DNA from: JAUSEW01 sp964414015
GTDB lineage: Bacteria; Patescibacteriota; Microgenomatia; Levybacterales; UBA12049
Reading direction: 5' to 3'
Assembly: GCA_964414015.1 (NCBI GenBank)
Contig: CAYPUE010000006.1
Span: 1 to 29,358, forward strand
Length of the DNA: 29,358 nucleotides
Part shown: positions 8,984 to 17,895 of the stretch, piece by piece
How the letters are laid out: every line of letters starts with the position of its first letter
Position numbering within the stretch: the first letter of the stretch is position 1
Position numbers and translations under genes: made by a program
The notes under the pieces: model-generated
What the model saw: only the letters and a program-made list of their open reading frames with translations
Told to the model about the DNA's origin: nothing
The model's database searches: none

Positions 8984-10660
8984 CTATCTGCCTTTTTCAA
9001 ATATAGATATCATTGGTATCGGAGCTAGACCAGACGTAAAATAATTTAATTCTGTACCAGCAAAAGAATATAATACTTTAGGCGGGTTAAACTGCACAAT
9101 CTCGTTATATCCTTCTTTAATCAGCCTTCCTGTTAATTCTTTTTTAGAAGATTTTTTAAAATAGCTATCAAGTTTTTTATCCGTAATAATTACGATCGGA
9201 GGTAAAGTTTTACTTGAGTTATTAATTATTTGGTAATTAAAATTACTGGAATAATTCGAATTTCTTTCTTTTAAATAAAATTCCTTAATGACAATGTCGG
9301 GTAGCAACTGATAAATTGGAATGTTTTCTATGCCGATTAACGTATTTTTCTTAATATTTTTTTCCATCCATTGGGAAGATACCTGTCTTACGTCAGGCAA
9401 CCATTTAACATAAACTGTTATTATTGATTGATAAAATTGGACGATAAAAATAGCCATTAACAAACTGCCCGCTATCAACTTGTGATTTAAGATAAAACTC
9501 TTCATCTTTTGTAAAAAAGAAGCTGTTAGGAGGACGAAAAACGGCAGTAAAACCAGCAGGCGATTGCCATTTGCTCCCAACTTGAGCGGGATTAAACTAA
9601 AAGAGAATAATATAAAACAAAATAGCAAGAAAAATTCTTTTTTAAATATAAGTGGCTCATGCTTTAAAATATTTCTAACCAACAACGTTATCCAATATAT
9701 GATTCCTAAACAATAAAGAGCAATGAAGCCATAACCGAAATCCAAGGGCAAAATTTTAACAAACCAATATTCCCACCAATTCGCAAATCCGGATATTAAA
9801 TTACTATAGCCGTTTTGTCCGGACACTAAATTTGAATATAAAAATTCCCGATAATCCCCTTTTCCTAATATTAAATCCGGAATGCCTAAAATAACAAAAA
9901 CTACACAAAAAACAAATACTCCCATGCTTAAATCTTTAAATTTAACTCTTCCTTTCTTTTTAAATGAGAAAAATGAAGTTATATACGCTATAAATAGCGG
10001 GATAGCGCTAATTTTAGTAGAAACAGCCAGAGCGCAAAAAATTCCGGCAAGCAAATAATTTCGTAATGTAGGTTTTGTTCCGAATTTCAATAGATAATAC
10101 AAAGATATAATTATCCAAAATACAAGCGCAATATCGTACTTAAAATAATTGCTAAGAGACAGCCACAAGGGGGTAATCGCAAACAAAATTATTACTATAT
10201 TTTGATTCACTTTAAGGTGCTCCCTTGCAACCTTTGCGATAAAAAATATGGAAAGCAATCCAAAAATAAGAGTATTTAATCTTAAAATTTCAAAAAGTTT
10301 TTGCTGAACTTGCAAGAATTCAACAGAAGATCTAATGATAAATGGATTTATTATCCCCAAAAGATAGAACAAAGACAGATATAGGCCAGATAAAATAAAA
10401 TGGAACATAGTTCCATGCGCTGATCCCGGAACATTTGCGGAAAAGTCTTTAAGCGCTGTTTTTACTGCCTGAAGCTGATGCCACTCATCCATTTGATAGT
10501 TAAAGGGGTGATCTAATCCCGGTATACCCCAATCAAGAATGGTTAACATCAATATTGCATAAGCTACCAAAACAAAAGAGAGGAATTTGTTTCTCAAGAT
10601 CCAACTAATTAAACTTAAATAAATGCTAAATAATCTATTTTGAAACCTAACAATCACCAT
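8984..10660 (-). CDS. GT-C type membrane glycosyltransferase (ArnT/PMT-like)
   Basis: This 558-residue polytopic protein has a first membrane helix at about 27-45, followed by an external loop with FNYQMDEWHQLQAVKTAL. Asp58-Glu59 there are in the position of the catalytic/metal-binding acidic pair of GT-C enzymes. A second conserved-looking loop contains GSAHGTMFHFILSGLY. Many hydrophobic helices follow, and the C-terminus (from about 420) is a soluble domain. The predicted role is transfer of a sugar from a polyprenyl-phosphate donor outside the membrane. The ATG overlaps the end of the upstream gene by 7 bp, implying translational coupling; no Shine-Dalgarno is visible. The donor is unknown, and the exact GT family number is not assigned. 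Confidence 0.75.
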   Translation of the reverse strand: MVIVRFQNRLFSIYLSLISWILRNKFLSFVLVAYAILMLTILDWGIPGLDHPFNYQMDEWHQLQAVKTALKDFSANVPGSAHGTMFHFILSGLYLSLFYLLGIINPFIIRSSVEFLQVQQKLFEILRLNTLIFGLLSIFFIAKVAREHLKVNQNIVIILFAITPLWLSLSNYFKYDIALVFWIIISLYYLLKFGTKPTLRNYLLAGIFCALAVSTKISAIPLFIAYITSFFSFKKKGRVKFKDLSMGVFVFCVVFVILGIPDLILGKGDYREFLYSNLVSGQNGYSNLISGFANWWEYWFVKILPLDFGYGFIALYCLGIIYWITLLVRNILKHEPLIFKKEFFLLFCFILFSFSLIPLKLGANGNRLLVLLPFFVLLTASFLQKMKSFILNHKLIAGSLLMAIFIVQFYQSIITVYVKWLPDVRQVSSQWMEKNIKKNTLIGIENIPIYQLLPDIVIKEFYLKERNSNYSSNFNYQIINNSSKTLPPIVIITDKKLDSYFKKSSKKELTGRLIKEGYNEIVQFNPPKVLYSFAGTELNYFTSGLAPIPMISIFEKGR

Positions 10661-12648
10661 AAATTATTTTGCGCACTGTTATTCAATATTTCTATATTTC
10701 CGCTGAAGCTTTTATCAAATGATACCTCTTTTATAATTCTTTCTCTGTAAAAAAGAGGAACGTTTGAAAGATTAATTATGCAGGGTTTGCCTACATCACA
10801 CCTAGTGAAATTTATTACTGTTACTTCCGAATCTTTAGTTTTTATAGCAATTGTAGTTTTTTTGTCGCTATCTACATCTCTATACGCAGTCAAAACAAGA
10901 AGTTTTCTATCCGATTTTATAATATTGTCGTTTAAATAATTGTTTAATTCTTTGGGCGAGCTACTTGAAACTATTGTTTCCAAGCTTTTTATCGTTTTCC
11001 ACTTATAAATCCCTTCCGATTTAGGAATTGACCCTAAATTTACGTTCAGAAGATATTGCTTGAAATTTGGAATTTTATCTAAATTATTATTCTGCCATAC
11101 TCCGTTATTTGTTCTTTTCAAAATAATAAAATTGTCAACCTTTTTATAAATTGAATAATTATTTAAGATAAATTTAAATAATTTGTTTTGTCTCGCATAA
11201 TCAGGAACACCATCCTGTAAGTTTACGGCATCAGTATTGTAAATTACATAATTTATGTTGTTATTTTTTATATATTCTATGTTTTTACTTTGCGCATATT
11301 CTGGGGTTGCTTCAAAAATAGTAAAATAAAAAGGCGGGTTTTGATTAAATAACGCATAGAAAATTGGGTCGCTTAAATAAGCAAAGATCTTTGCATTTGG
11401 ACGTGCATCTTTTTCTATTGCCTCTTTTACCAAAATATATTTTTTATCTATATTTGATAGGGAAGAAAGGTTTTCCTTAAGACATCTTTTATCTATACTT
11501 ATTCCTTTATATACATCGTTAACTTCTGTATAAAAAGTCATTGGATGCAAATTTAAGGCGAATAAAATTATTGAAGAAAGTAAAATGTAATAAATTATAA
11601 TTTTGTAAGATTTTATTTTGTATTTTGTTAAAACTGGATATAATTCATAGAATAGTACTGTAAATAGCAAGAAGCTGATAAAAGTAATTTGCGTACTGAT
11701 TGAACGAATAAAGCTTTTTTGCTCTAATGAAAGAATTACAAAAACAATACCCATTTCTATATAAAAAACTAAGAAAGAAAATTTTCTAAATGAGGACAAT
11801 TTAATGGCTAAGATGAGGATGGTTGATGATAAGATAAGAAAAGTAAATATATTATCCGACGTCATAGAGAAGGGAGTAAACGGAGTTTTTGCGTAAATTG
11901 AAAAATCCGGTAAATTTTTTAGAGAATCAACAAAACCTAATACCGCCTTATTCGCAATCAAAAAATATAGATAAGGACTTATCCCCAGCGCTAAACCGAT
12001 GAGCAAAATAAACATTTGTCTTGTAAATAAAAGATAGTAGTTTAGATTAAGCAATTTACCTATTCCGTGCTTAATTAATTGATCTGTTGCTAAAAATAGG
12101 ATAAATACAGCCAATGCATATATTCCTTGGTCATTTACAAGTGAGAAAGCAATACCTATCGTCAATCCCATCGCAAATACCATCTTTTTTCCTAGATAGT
12201 CTTTTTTTGAAAATATAAAAGAAAAAATTAATACTAAAAGGAGAATAATTCCGTATCTATTAAAGTTTTCCCATCCGGAAAATTTAATTATAAATATGAG
12301 AAATGAAATAAAAGATATATAAGCAACTACTTTATTTTCCCATAATTTTTTAAAAAAGATAAAAATTCCGGTAAACAAAACTGGCAGCAAAAGTGCGTAA
12401 AGTAAATTTAAAATAATATTATGGTCTTTAAAATAAAACAATATTCCGTAAGGATAATAAATATCCCTGTATGGCATGAGATTTTTTGAGGCTGTAAAAT
12501 ACCAAGTTAACGGTATTTGATAATCAAAGCCAAACTGTGAGAAGTTAACGCAAGAAAACAAAAAAGTTTTAACCGAGATGGCTAAGCTTAATGTAAAAAC
12601 CAATATGGTATCCAAATTAAATTTTCTGAAAACTTTGAGAAATCTCAT
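10654..12648 (-). CDS. Large GT-C-like membrane protein with C-terminal soluble domain
   Basis: This 664-residue protein starts with a membrane helix, then has FGFDYQIPLTWYFTASKNLM and PYRDIYYPYGILFY at about 39-72. The acidic first loop and the 'PxRDIxYPYG' element recur in GT-C type enzymes of this kind of bacterium. About ten helices follow to residue 370. The last 290 or so residues are mostly soluble and include a short Cys pair (TRCDVGKPCI); this outer domain may bind an acceptor. Alternative: a membrane glycan-binding protein without transferase activity, because the loop is less canonical than in its neighbours (Asp42 only). It overlaps the preceding gene by ATGA and the following one by 7 bp, so it is co-translated with both. 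Confidence 0.6.
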   Translation of the reverse strand: MRFLKVFRKFNLDTILVFTLSLAISVKTFLFSCVNFSQFGFDYQIPLTWYFTASKNLMPYRDIYYPYGILFYFKDHNIILNLLYALLLPVLFTGIFIFFKKLWENKVVAYISFISFLIFIIKFSGWENFNRYGIILLLVLIFSFIFSKKDYLGKKMVFAMGLTIGIAFSLVNDQGIYALAVFILFLATDQLIKHGIGKLLNLNYYLLFTRQMFILLIGLALGISPYLYFLIANKAVLGFVDSLKNLPDFSIYAKTPFTPFSMTSDNIFTFLILSSTILILAIKLSSFRKFSFLVFYIEMGIVFVILSLEQKSFIRSISTQITFISFLLFTVLFYELYPVLTKYKIKSYKIIIYYILLSSIILFALNLHPMTFYTEVNDVYKGISIDKRCLKENLSSLSNIDKKYILVKEAIEKDARPNAKIFAYLSDPIFYALFNQNPPFYFTIFEATPEYAQSKNIEYIKNNNINYVIYNTDAVNLQDGVPDYARQNKLFKFILNNYSIYKKVDNFIILKRTNNGVWQNNNLDKIPNFKQYLLNVNLGSIPKSEGIYKWKTIKSLETIVSSSSPKELNNYLNDNIIKSDRKLLVLTAYRDVDSDKKTTIAIKTKDSEVTVINFTRCDVGKPCIINLSNVPLFYRERIIKEVSFDKSFSGNIEILNNSAQNNLW

Positions 12649-13046
12649 ATTTTCTTTTTAAATAAAATTAGAAAAATTAAAGCAGGACTAAAAAATAGAA
12701 TAATAAAAACGAAATTGTCAAAATAGATGGGATAGCCAAAATACTGCGCATAGCCTACAATTTTATTTCCCAAAATTTCCGGCAACGGAAATAGTGCTCG
12801 CAATGATCTGAAAGACAAAAATAAGATTATGCAAAATGATCCGATGAAAATAACAAATCTCATTAAACCCTTTAGATGTAGAAAATTAATTAGAAGTAAC
12901 AACATTGGCATTAAAATTGTTAATAAAATTAAAAAATAAACTATTTTTTGCGCAGATAGAACATGAAAGAATAAGCTTTCGAGCAATACTAAAAACAACA
13001 AAGCTAAATATACATTAAAAAGTTTGTTAAGATTATTTTTTCTCAT
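12645..13046 (-). CDS. Small four-helix membrane protein, unknown function
   Basis: This 133-residue protein is almost entirely hydrophobic. I see four likely membrane segments, at about 10-30, 35-57, 62-82 and 109-130. Between the last two is a loop with FPLPEILGNKIVGYAQYFGYPIYFD. I recognise no family. It sits between two GT-C genes inside the operon (6-nt gap upstream, ATGA overlap downstream) with no ribosome site, so it is probably co-expressed as a partner or accessory subunit of one of them. Alternatives: a degenerate N-terminal piece of a GT-C enzyme, although no disrupted continuation is visible, or a small export protein. The uninterrupted reading frame and tight spacing argue that it is a real gene. 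Confidence 0.65.
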   Translation of the reverse strand: MRKNNLNKLFNVYLALLFLVLLESLFFHVLSAQKIVYFLILLTILMPMLLLLINFLHLKGLMRFVIFIGSFCIILFLSFRSLRALFPLPEILGNKIVGYAQYFGYPIYFDNFVFIILFFSPALIFLILFKKKI

Positions 13047-13052
13047 ACTGCA

Positions 13053-14711
13053 TTAATTTTTGTAAACATAAAAATTCTGTGTTGCCTTAACTAGCTTATG
13101 ATTTTTTGTAATAAATCCCTTCAAATCTCTTAATCTTTCGTCTTCGTAGTTCGCTTCTTTCTCAATTTCTCCTTTTTTTTGCACTAAGATTACTAAATCT
13201 TTATTGCCGCTAATATCCTTTATGACTTCCTCCTGATCTTCACGCCTAAATTTATAAAAAAAACTAAAATAAGACGAATTATCTCTTTCTGTCAAGAAAT
13301 ATAGTAGCGGGCAGTACGGAAAACATAGTAATTTGGTCTTGCTTGCCGACGTTGTGTTTTTTACGTAGCTAACAACACCTTCTAAATCATTTCTTTGAGT
13401 TATCGGAATTTTAATATATCTTGCTTCTTCTATCTCTAAAGTTGCGTATTTTTCCTTCTCGTACCCTATTCCATACAATTTGCCATAAGTCCCAACTAGA
13501 TAGGAGATTGATGGAAATATAAATAACGACAATAATACTGTTATTATAGCGTTATTTATCGATAGCTTAAATTTTGCGCGCATAATGGTTAGGACATTAA
13601 AAAAAAGCGGAATGTACAAGGGCGCAGCTACTACGACCACCGCATAGTCCCTTCCTGAAAAAGCTTGCGCAAGAAATAAGCTCAAAGCACAAATGGCTGT
13701 AATTGCTGTCCGCTTACGCCCTTCAACTTTTGATTTAAAACATAAATTTATTGAAATTATTGGAATAGTAAAAAAGATTAAAAAGTAATACACCGAAGGA
13801 TCTTTGTAGAAATAATAGATATAATGCATTCTGCTTGGGGATATCAAAAGATATAAGGCGAGAAACAGTAAGAAAAGGCATCCTGACAAAATCATTCTTT
13901 TCAAAGAAAACTTTTTAACAAAATTAAACACAAGCGCAAGAAATGCAATAAACAAAAGTGACGTTAGGATAAATGGCAATCTATCATTTTTTACAGATAA
14001 TGCGGAATACAATACGCTATTAATTAATTTATGTAGCGTGCCGTTAAGATAAAAAAATAGCAAAAAAATAACAGGTAAGATTAGACTACCGAATAGATAG
14101 AAAAAAATATTTTTAGCCTTATATTTGCGCCTTGTAAAAAATACTATCAGAATTAAAAGCGTAAAAAACAATATTCCTGCGTAACTTTGCTTGAAAATTA
14201 AAACAAGGAAATTTATTAATCCCATTAAGAACGAATATTTGTGTTTTTTATCATCATTGATTAATTTATTAAATAATAAAAATGAGATTATAATAAAAAT
14301 CAAAGCCTCAATGTTATACGATGCAAACGACAGCTTACCTGCATATATCACTCCTAAGGATATTAAAAATATGTAGTTGAAATATGATGTAAATTTAAAT
14401 AGTTTTGAACTTAATGTTAACAGTAGGATAACGCATAGCAGATAAAGGATTCTATCTGTAATAATATAGTTTCCGAATATTTTCATAATCAATGCTTGAA
14501 TGTAATAGGTTCCAGGTGTAATTGCTAAAAAGAAATCCAAGTAAGGCGTTTCACCCTTGCTTATTCTTTGCGCATTATTTAATAAATACCCTTCATCTCT
14601 AAAACCTAAATCTAAATTGAATAATTGAAGCTGTAAAAATAAAAAAAATATTATTCCTACGAAAAGAGGAGACAAGCAAATGTTTTTAAGATAAACCAAT
14701 TTATTACCCAT
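13053..14711 (-). CDS. GT-C type membrane glycosyltransferase
   Basis: This 552-residue polytopic protein has, after the first helix, a loop with DLGFRDEGYLLNNAQRI (Asp39-Glu40 are the expected acidic pair), then GETPYLDFFLAITPGTYYI, the classic first-loop layout of GT-C enzymes (acidic pair, 'GE.PY.DFF....PG.YY'). Helices alternate to about residue 420, and a soluble C-terminal domain of about 130 residues ends in NFYVYKN. The inferred role is extracytoplasmic transfer of a lipid-linked sugar. It is spaced 3 nt after the upstream GT2 and 6 nt before the small membrane protein. No Shine-Dalgarno precedes it, which suggests translation re-initiation from the upstream gene. Confidence 0.75.
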   Translation of the reverse strand: MGNKLVYLKNICLSPLFVGIIFFLFLQLQLFNLDLGFRDEGYLLNNAQRISKGETPYLDFFLAITPGTYYIQALIMKIFGNYIITDRILYLLCVILLLTLSSKLFKFTSYFNYIFLISLGVIYAGKLSFASYNIEALIFIIISFLLFNKLINDDKKHKYSFLMGLINFLVLIFKQSYAGILFFTLLILIVFFTRRKYKAKNIFFYLFGSLILPVIFLLFFYLNGTLHKLINSVLYSALSVKNDRLPFILTSLLFIAFLALVFNFVKKFSLKRMILSGCLFLLFLALYLLISPSRMHYIYYFYKDPSVYYFLIFFTIPIISINLCFKSKVEGRKRTAITAICALSLFLAQAFSGRDYAVVVVAAPLYIPLFFNVLTIMRAKFKLSINNAIITVLLSLFIFPSISYLVGTYGKLYGIGYEKEKYATLEIEEARYIKIPITQRNDLEGVVSYVKNTTSASKTKLLCFPYCPLLYFLTERDNSSYFSFFYKFRREDQEEVIKDISGNKDLVILVQKKGEIEKEANYEDERLRDLKGFITKNHKLVKATQNFYVYKN

Positions 14712-14714
14712 AAT

Positions 14715-15659
14715 TTAACTAGTTTTCTTGCGGTTAAATAAGCTAATCATTGTCCCGGTCATAACTGCAATGTCGCTTGTTAGTTGAAGTACAGGTAAAT
14801 AGTATATCGCGATTAGATTATTTACATATTTAAAATTCTTGATTATTGACCAAAAAATATATAACGCGAGCATTACGTATAAAGTATTAAGTATCAAGTA
14901 TAATTTTGATGTTGCATACAAAACTACCAAAAAGAATCCAACAATGTAACGCATAAAAAGAAATATTACCTTGGGCCTAAGAATGCGGGATTCTGCATCG
15001 CCTTTCGCAAAACGATAAAAAGAAATAAACGCTTCTTTAATATTTCCTTGAGGAATCCAATAAACTATAGCATCTTTTCTAAAAATTATCTTTGCTCTTA
15101 TATCCTTAAGTTTCCTCGCAAATACATAATCTTCATTGTCTGAATACTTTTCATCAAACCCGCCAATTTTCCGCCAAATAGATTTTTTAAAAGCCATTGA
15201 TCTTGTTGCGGGAAGAAAGTTGTTTAGGTGAATTTTATCTTCCATTACCAAAAAATAAGGAATTGCACATTTTTCAAAAGAATTTTTTGCTTTCCCCTTG
15301 TAGTAACCTGCAACAACATCTATTTCGGGGTTCCTAAACGGTTCTGCAATCGATTTTACCCAATCCTTATCCAGGATGCATCCTGCGTCGGAACAAACGA
15401 TAATGTCTCCTTTAGCTTGCCTTATTGCCTCGTTTCTCCCTACCGCCCTATTCCCTTTTTTTACAATAAATTTAAATTTTATCTTTTTATTTGCAATTTG
15501 AAATTTGAAATTTGAAATTACCGACAGGGTACTGTCAGTTGATCCTCCATCAACAATAATTATCTCATCAGGCATTCTTGATTGCCGAAGAATAGATTTT
15601 ATGAAGTCTTCAATTGTCTTCTCTTCATTCAAAACCGTTGCGATAAATGAAATCTTCAT
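14715..15659 (-). CDS. GT2 glycosyltransferase with C-terminal membrane helices
   Basis: This 314-residue protein has a GT-A domain: ISFIATVLNEEKTIEDFI at the N-terminus, IIIVDGGSTDST at 33-44, and CSDAGCILDKDW at 89-100. In the last of these the usual D-x-D is D-A-G, a variant common in this GT2 subgroup. MAFKKSIWRKIGGFDE and NEDYVFARKL form the acceptor region. Two membrane helices lie at about 237-275 and 280-300. Residues 49-58 (SNFKFQIANK) are encoded by a 7-bp tandem-repeat tract in the loop after the second helix, where related enzymes are short. The role is probably cytoplasmic-face transfer to a lipid-linked glycan. The gap to the upstream methyltransferase is 5 nt. Specificity is unknown. 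Confidence 0.85.
   Translation of the reverse strand: MKISFIATVLNEEKTIEDFIKSILRQSRMPDEIIIVDGGSTDSTLSVISNFKFQIANKKIKFKFIVKKGNRAVGRNEAIRQAKGDIIVCSDAGCILDKDWVKSIAEPFRNPEIDVVAGYYKGKAKNSFEKCAIPYFLVMEDKIHLNNFLPATRSMAFKKSIWRKIGGFDEKYSDNEDYVFARKLKDIRAKIIFRKDAIVYWIPQGNIKEAFISFYRFAKGDAESRILRPKVIFLFMRYIVGFFLVVLYATSKLYLILNTLYVMLALYIFWSIIKNFKYVNNLIAIYYLPVLQLTSDIAVMTGTMISLFNRKKTS
15489..15519. repeat. In-frame 7-bp tandem repeat in a GT2 gene
   Basis: On the plus strand the unit AATTTGA recurs at 15495, 15502 and 15509, with degenerate ends on both sides. On the coding strand this reads AAATTTC repeated. Three units (21 nt) encode seven residues, giving the FKFQI-type peptide. Related tracts occur at 21170 and 24329. 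Confidence 0.85.
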
Positions 15660-15664
15660 ACTTT

Positions 15665-16924
15665 CTAAATAATTTGCAGTTTGGGCTCAACAAGGATAAA
15701 TTTTCCACCGTTATCCTTATATTTCTTGTTTTTTTGAATAATTTCTTTACTGAAATTCCAAGCGAAAATCAAAACGTAGTCAGGGATAGTATCGTAAATT
15801 TTCTCTTCTGAATAAATTGGTATATGTGTACCCGGGGTAAAAAGCCCCTGCTTATACGGGGTAGAATCTACGATATAATCTATAATTTTTGTATCGAGCC
15901 CAAAATAATTTAACAAAACATTAGCTTTAGCAGCTGCCCCATAACCAACAATTTTCTTTTTATTTTTCTTAAGATCGTTAATCTTCCGCAGAAAGGTAAT
16001 TTTCAGTCTTTTTATTCTATCTGCAAATTTACTATATGTTTCTTTTTCATACAAGCCGTACTTCTTTTCTTCTTCAAGAATTCTATTTATGTTTTTTCTG
16101 TTAACTTTATTTCGTGTTCCTACCTTTCTTTTCAAAAATACTCTTATTGCTCCTCCGTCCAAGCCATTTCTTTCTATATCAAATATTTCTAGCTCGGATC
16201 TTTCCGATAGCTTTAATAAAGACTTTAAAGAAAAATACGAAAGATGTTCATGGTAAATAGTGTCAAAAAGATTCTTATCGAGTAGATCCATAACGTATGG
16301 AAACTGCATTACGAATATTCCTTCTTTTTCCATTAATACGCTCACTCCTTTTAACACTTCATGAAGGTTTGGAATATGAGCTATTGTGTTCGTAGACAGA
16401 ATTGCTTTTGCTTTTCCATATTTTTTTGCAGTCTTTAATGCCAATCTAGAGTCGAAATATCCTTTAATCGTTTCAATCCCATTAAGAGCTGCTATTTTAA
16501 CCAGGTTTTCCGCAGGATCTATTCCTAAAACTCTTGCTCCTAAGTTTCTAAAACATATAAGCAAACTTCCATCGTTGCTTCCTATGTCAATCACTAAGGA
16601 TTTATCATCTAGTTTAACTGTCGACTTAATGCTTTCTGCAAGTTTTCGGAAATGCTCAACTCTCGTCCTGGAAGAAGACGGTATATATAGGTAATTTTTA
16701 AACATGACTTCCGGCTTAACTAAATATCTTAATTGAAGCAATGAGCAGTTGTTGCAAAAACAAACGACAAGAGGATATCTTGGTTCTTTTCTTAAAAGAT
16801 CTTTTTTTGATAAAAAACCGTTTGGAATCGGCTGATCACCCAGATCAATCACATCGAATAGCTGCGCCCCCTCACATATTCTGCATTTTTTTATCTTTAT
16901 TACGCTGCTTACTGTAGTTAGCAT
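15665..16924 (-). CDS. SAM-dependent sugar C-methyltransferase (TylCIII/TcaB9-like)
   Basis: This 419-residue protein has three parts. First is a zinc-binding head with C14-x2-C17 and C57-x2-C60. Next is a Rossmann methyltransferase domain with VIDIGSNDGSLL at 111-122 and IAHIPN at 181-186. Last is the C-terminal domain of this family, with IVGYGAAAKANVLLNYFG. The catalytic motif YHEH is at 224-227, which in characterised NDP-sugar C-3 methyltransferases supplies the Glu/His of the active site. The expected reaction is C-methylation of an NDP-4-keto-deoxysugar, giving a branched-chain sugar. This is an unusual component and suggests a modified sugar in the surface glycan. It is the first gene of the 12-gene minus-strand operon. 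The ATG is preceded six bases upstream by a TAGAAT box, so the operon mRNA is probably leaderless. The exact sugar is unknown. Confidence 0.9.
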   Translation of the reverse strand: MLTTVSSVIKIKKCRICEGAQLFDVIDLGDQPIPNGFLSKKDLLRKEPRYPLVVCFCNNCSLLQLRYLVKPEVMFKNYLYIPSSSRTRVEHFRKLAESIKSTVKLDDKSLVIDIGSNDGSLLICFRNLGARVLGIDPAENLVKIAALNGIETIKGYFDSRLALKTAKKYGKAKAILSTNTIAHIPNLHEVLKGVSVLMEKEGIFVMQFPYVMDLLDKNLFDTIYHEHLSYFSLKSLLKLSERSELEIFDIERNGLDGGAIRVFLKRKVGTRNKVNRKNINRILEEEKKYGLYEKETYSKFADRIKRLKITFLRKINDLKKNKKKIVGYGAAAKANVLLNYFGLDTKIIDYIVDSTPYKQGLFTPGTHIPIYSEEKIYDTIPDYVLIFAWNFSKEIIQKNKKYKDNGGKFILVEPKLQII

Positions 16925-16930
16925 TTAACA

Positions 16931-16939
16931 ATTCTATCA
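16931..16939 (-). promoter_or_regulatory. Extended -10 promoter of the glycan operon
   Basis: The minus strand reads TGATAGAAT, an extended -10 (TGn plus 5/6 match to TATAAT), followed by six bases and ATG. A start point 7 nt after the box falls exactly on the A of the start codon. There is no clear -35. It would drive the 12 minus-strand genes. Confidence 0.55.
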
Positions 16940-16977
16940 TAAAATGCCATTTAGTTTAGTTTTTAACGAGGACGTGT

Positions 16978-16983
16978 TAAAAT
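16978..16983 (+). promoter_or_regulatory. -10 box of the divergent glycan arm
   Basis: TAAAAT with a weak TTTAGT 17 nt upstream. The predicted start near 16990 leaves a leader of about 6 nt without a Shine-Dalgarno. The two divergent promoters share a 71-bp intergenic region. Confidence 0.45.
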
Positions 16984-16995
16984 TCAATACGTAGA

Positions 16996-17895
16996 ATGAA
17001 ACTTCCAGACGTATCAATAGTCATCTGTAATTATAACACCAGTAAGATACTGAAAAATACACTTTTTTCTATTTATAGAAATACTAAAAATATTTCTTTT
17101 GAGATTATTGTCGTAGATGACGGGTCTACAGACGACTCTGTAGAAACAATTAATAAATATTTTCCGAAAATCAAAGTAATAAAAAATATTAAAAATTTAG
17201 GATATAGCAAAAGCTGCAATATTGGAACAAAACTCGCTAAGGGAAGATATGTCCTTCAACTAAATTCCGACGTAAACTTTACGAAAGACACATCGATAGA
17301 CCTACTAATAGATTTTATGAGCAAGAATCCAAACATTGGTATTTGCGGCTGCAAAATTGTAAGGCATGACGGATCTTCGGATCTTCCCTGTAAGCATGCT
17401 ATACCTACTTTGAAAAACTCATTTTTTCAGCTATTTGGTTTATATAAATTATTTCCGAAAATTAAATCTATGAATTATTACATGACTTATCTCTCTGACA
17501 ACAAACCCGCAAGCGTTGGAGGTCTTGGGGCATTTATGCTCATAAGAAAAGAGCTTATTAAGCAAATAGGTTATTTGGACGAAAGATTTTTTATCTACTG
17601 TGAAGATACGGATTATTGCTATAGGGCAATAAAAGCAGGGTGGGACGTATATTATTTCCCAAAAGTTAAAGTGGAGCATATGCACGGAGGAACGACAAGT
17701 AAGTTTAAGCTGAAAGCCCTACTTCTTTTCCATAAAGGAATATTTTTGTACTACAATAAACATTATGCAAATCAAAACTTTTTCTTGATAAACTTATTTG
17801 TATATTCAGGAATTTTAACAAGACTTATCCTATTTATGGGCATAGAAATGCTAAAGTACCTTAGAACAGAAACCAATAGGATCAAGTCGTTATGA
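16996..17895 (+). CDS. GT2 glycosyltransferase, rhamnosyltransferase/WbbL-like
   Basis: This 299-residue protein has VSIVICNYNTSKIL at 6-19, IIVVDDGSTDDS at 37-48, NLGYSKSCNIGTKLAKG at 67-83 and LQLNSDVNF at 87-95, the metal-binding region with NSD in place of D-x-D. GGLGAFMLIRKELI, IGYLDERFFIYCEDTDYCYR and VEHMHGGTTS follow. This is the layout of the WbbL/RfbF group, which often moves rhamnose or another deoxysugar onto a lipid-linked acceptor. A hydrophobic segment near the C-terminus may attach it to the membrane. It is first of three plus-strand genes linked by ATGA overlaps and divergent from the main operon. The donor sugar is not determined. Confidence 0.88.
   Translation: MKLPDVSIVICNYNTSKILKNTLFSIYRNTKNISFEIIVVDDGSTDDSVETINKYFPKIKVIKNIKNLGYSKSCNIGTKLAKGRYVLQLNSDVNFTKDTSIDLLIDFMSKNPNIGICGCKIVRHDGSSDLPCKHAIPTLKNSFFQLFGLYKLFPKIKSMNYYMTYLSDNKPASVGGLGAFMLIRKELIKQIGYLDERFFIYCEDTDYCYRAIKAGWDVYYFPKVKVEHMHGGTTSKFKLKALLLFHKGIFLYYNKHYANQNFFLINLFVYSGILTRLILFMGIEMLKYLRTETNRIKSL

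Noticed and set aside
8731..9006. Plus-strand open frame of 91 codons
   Set aside because: It is antisense to the flippase and a GT-C gene, whose protein patterns are convincing; no family resemblance of its own.
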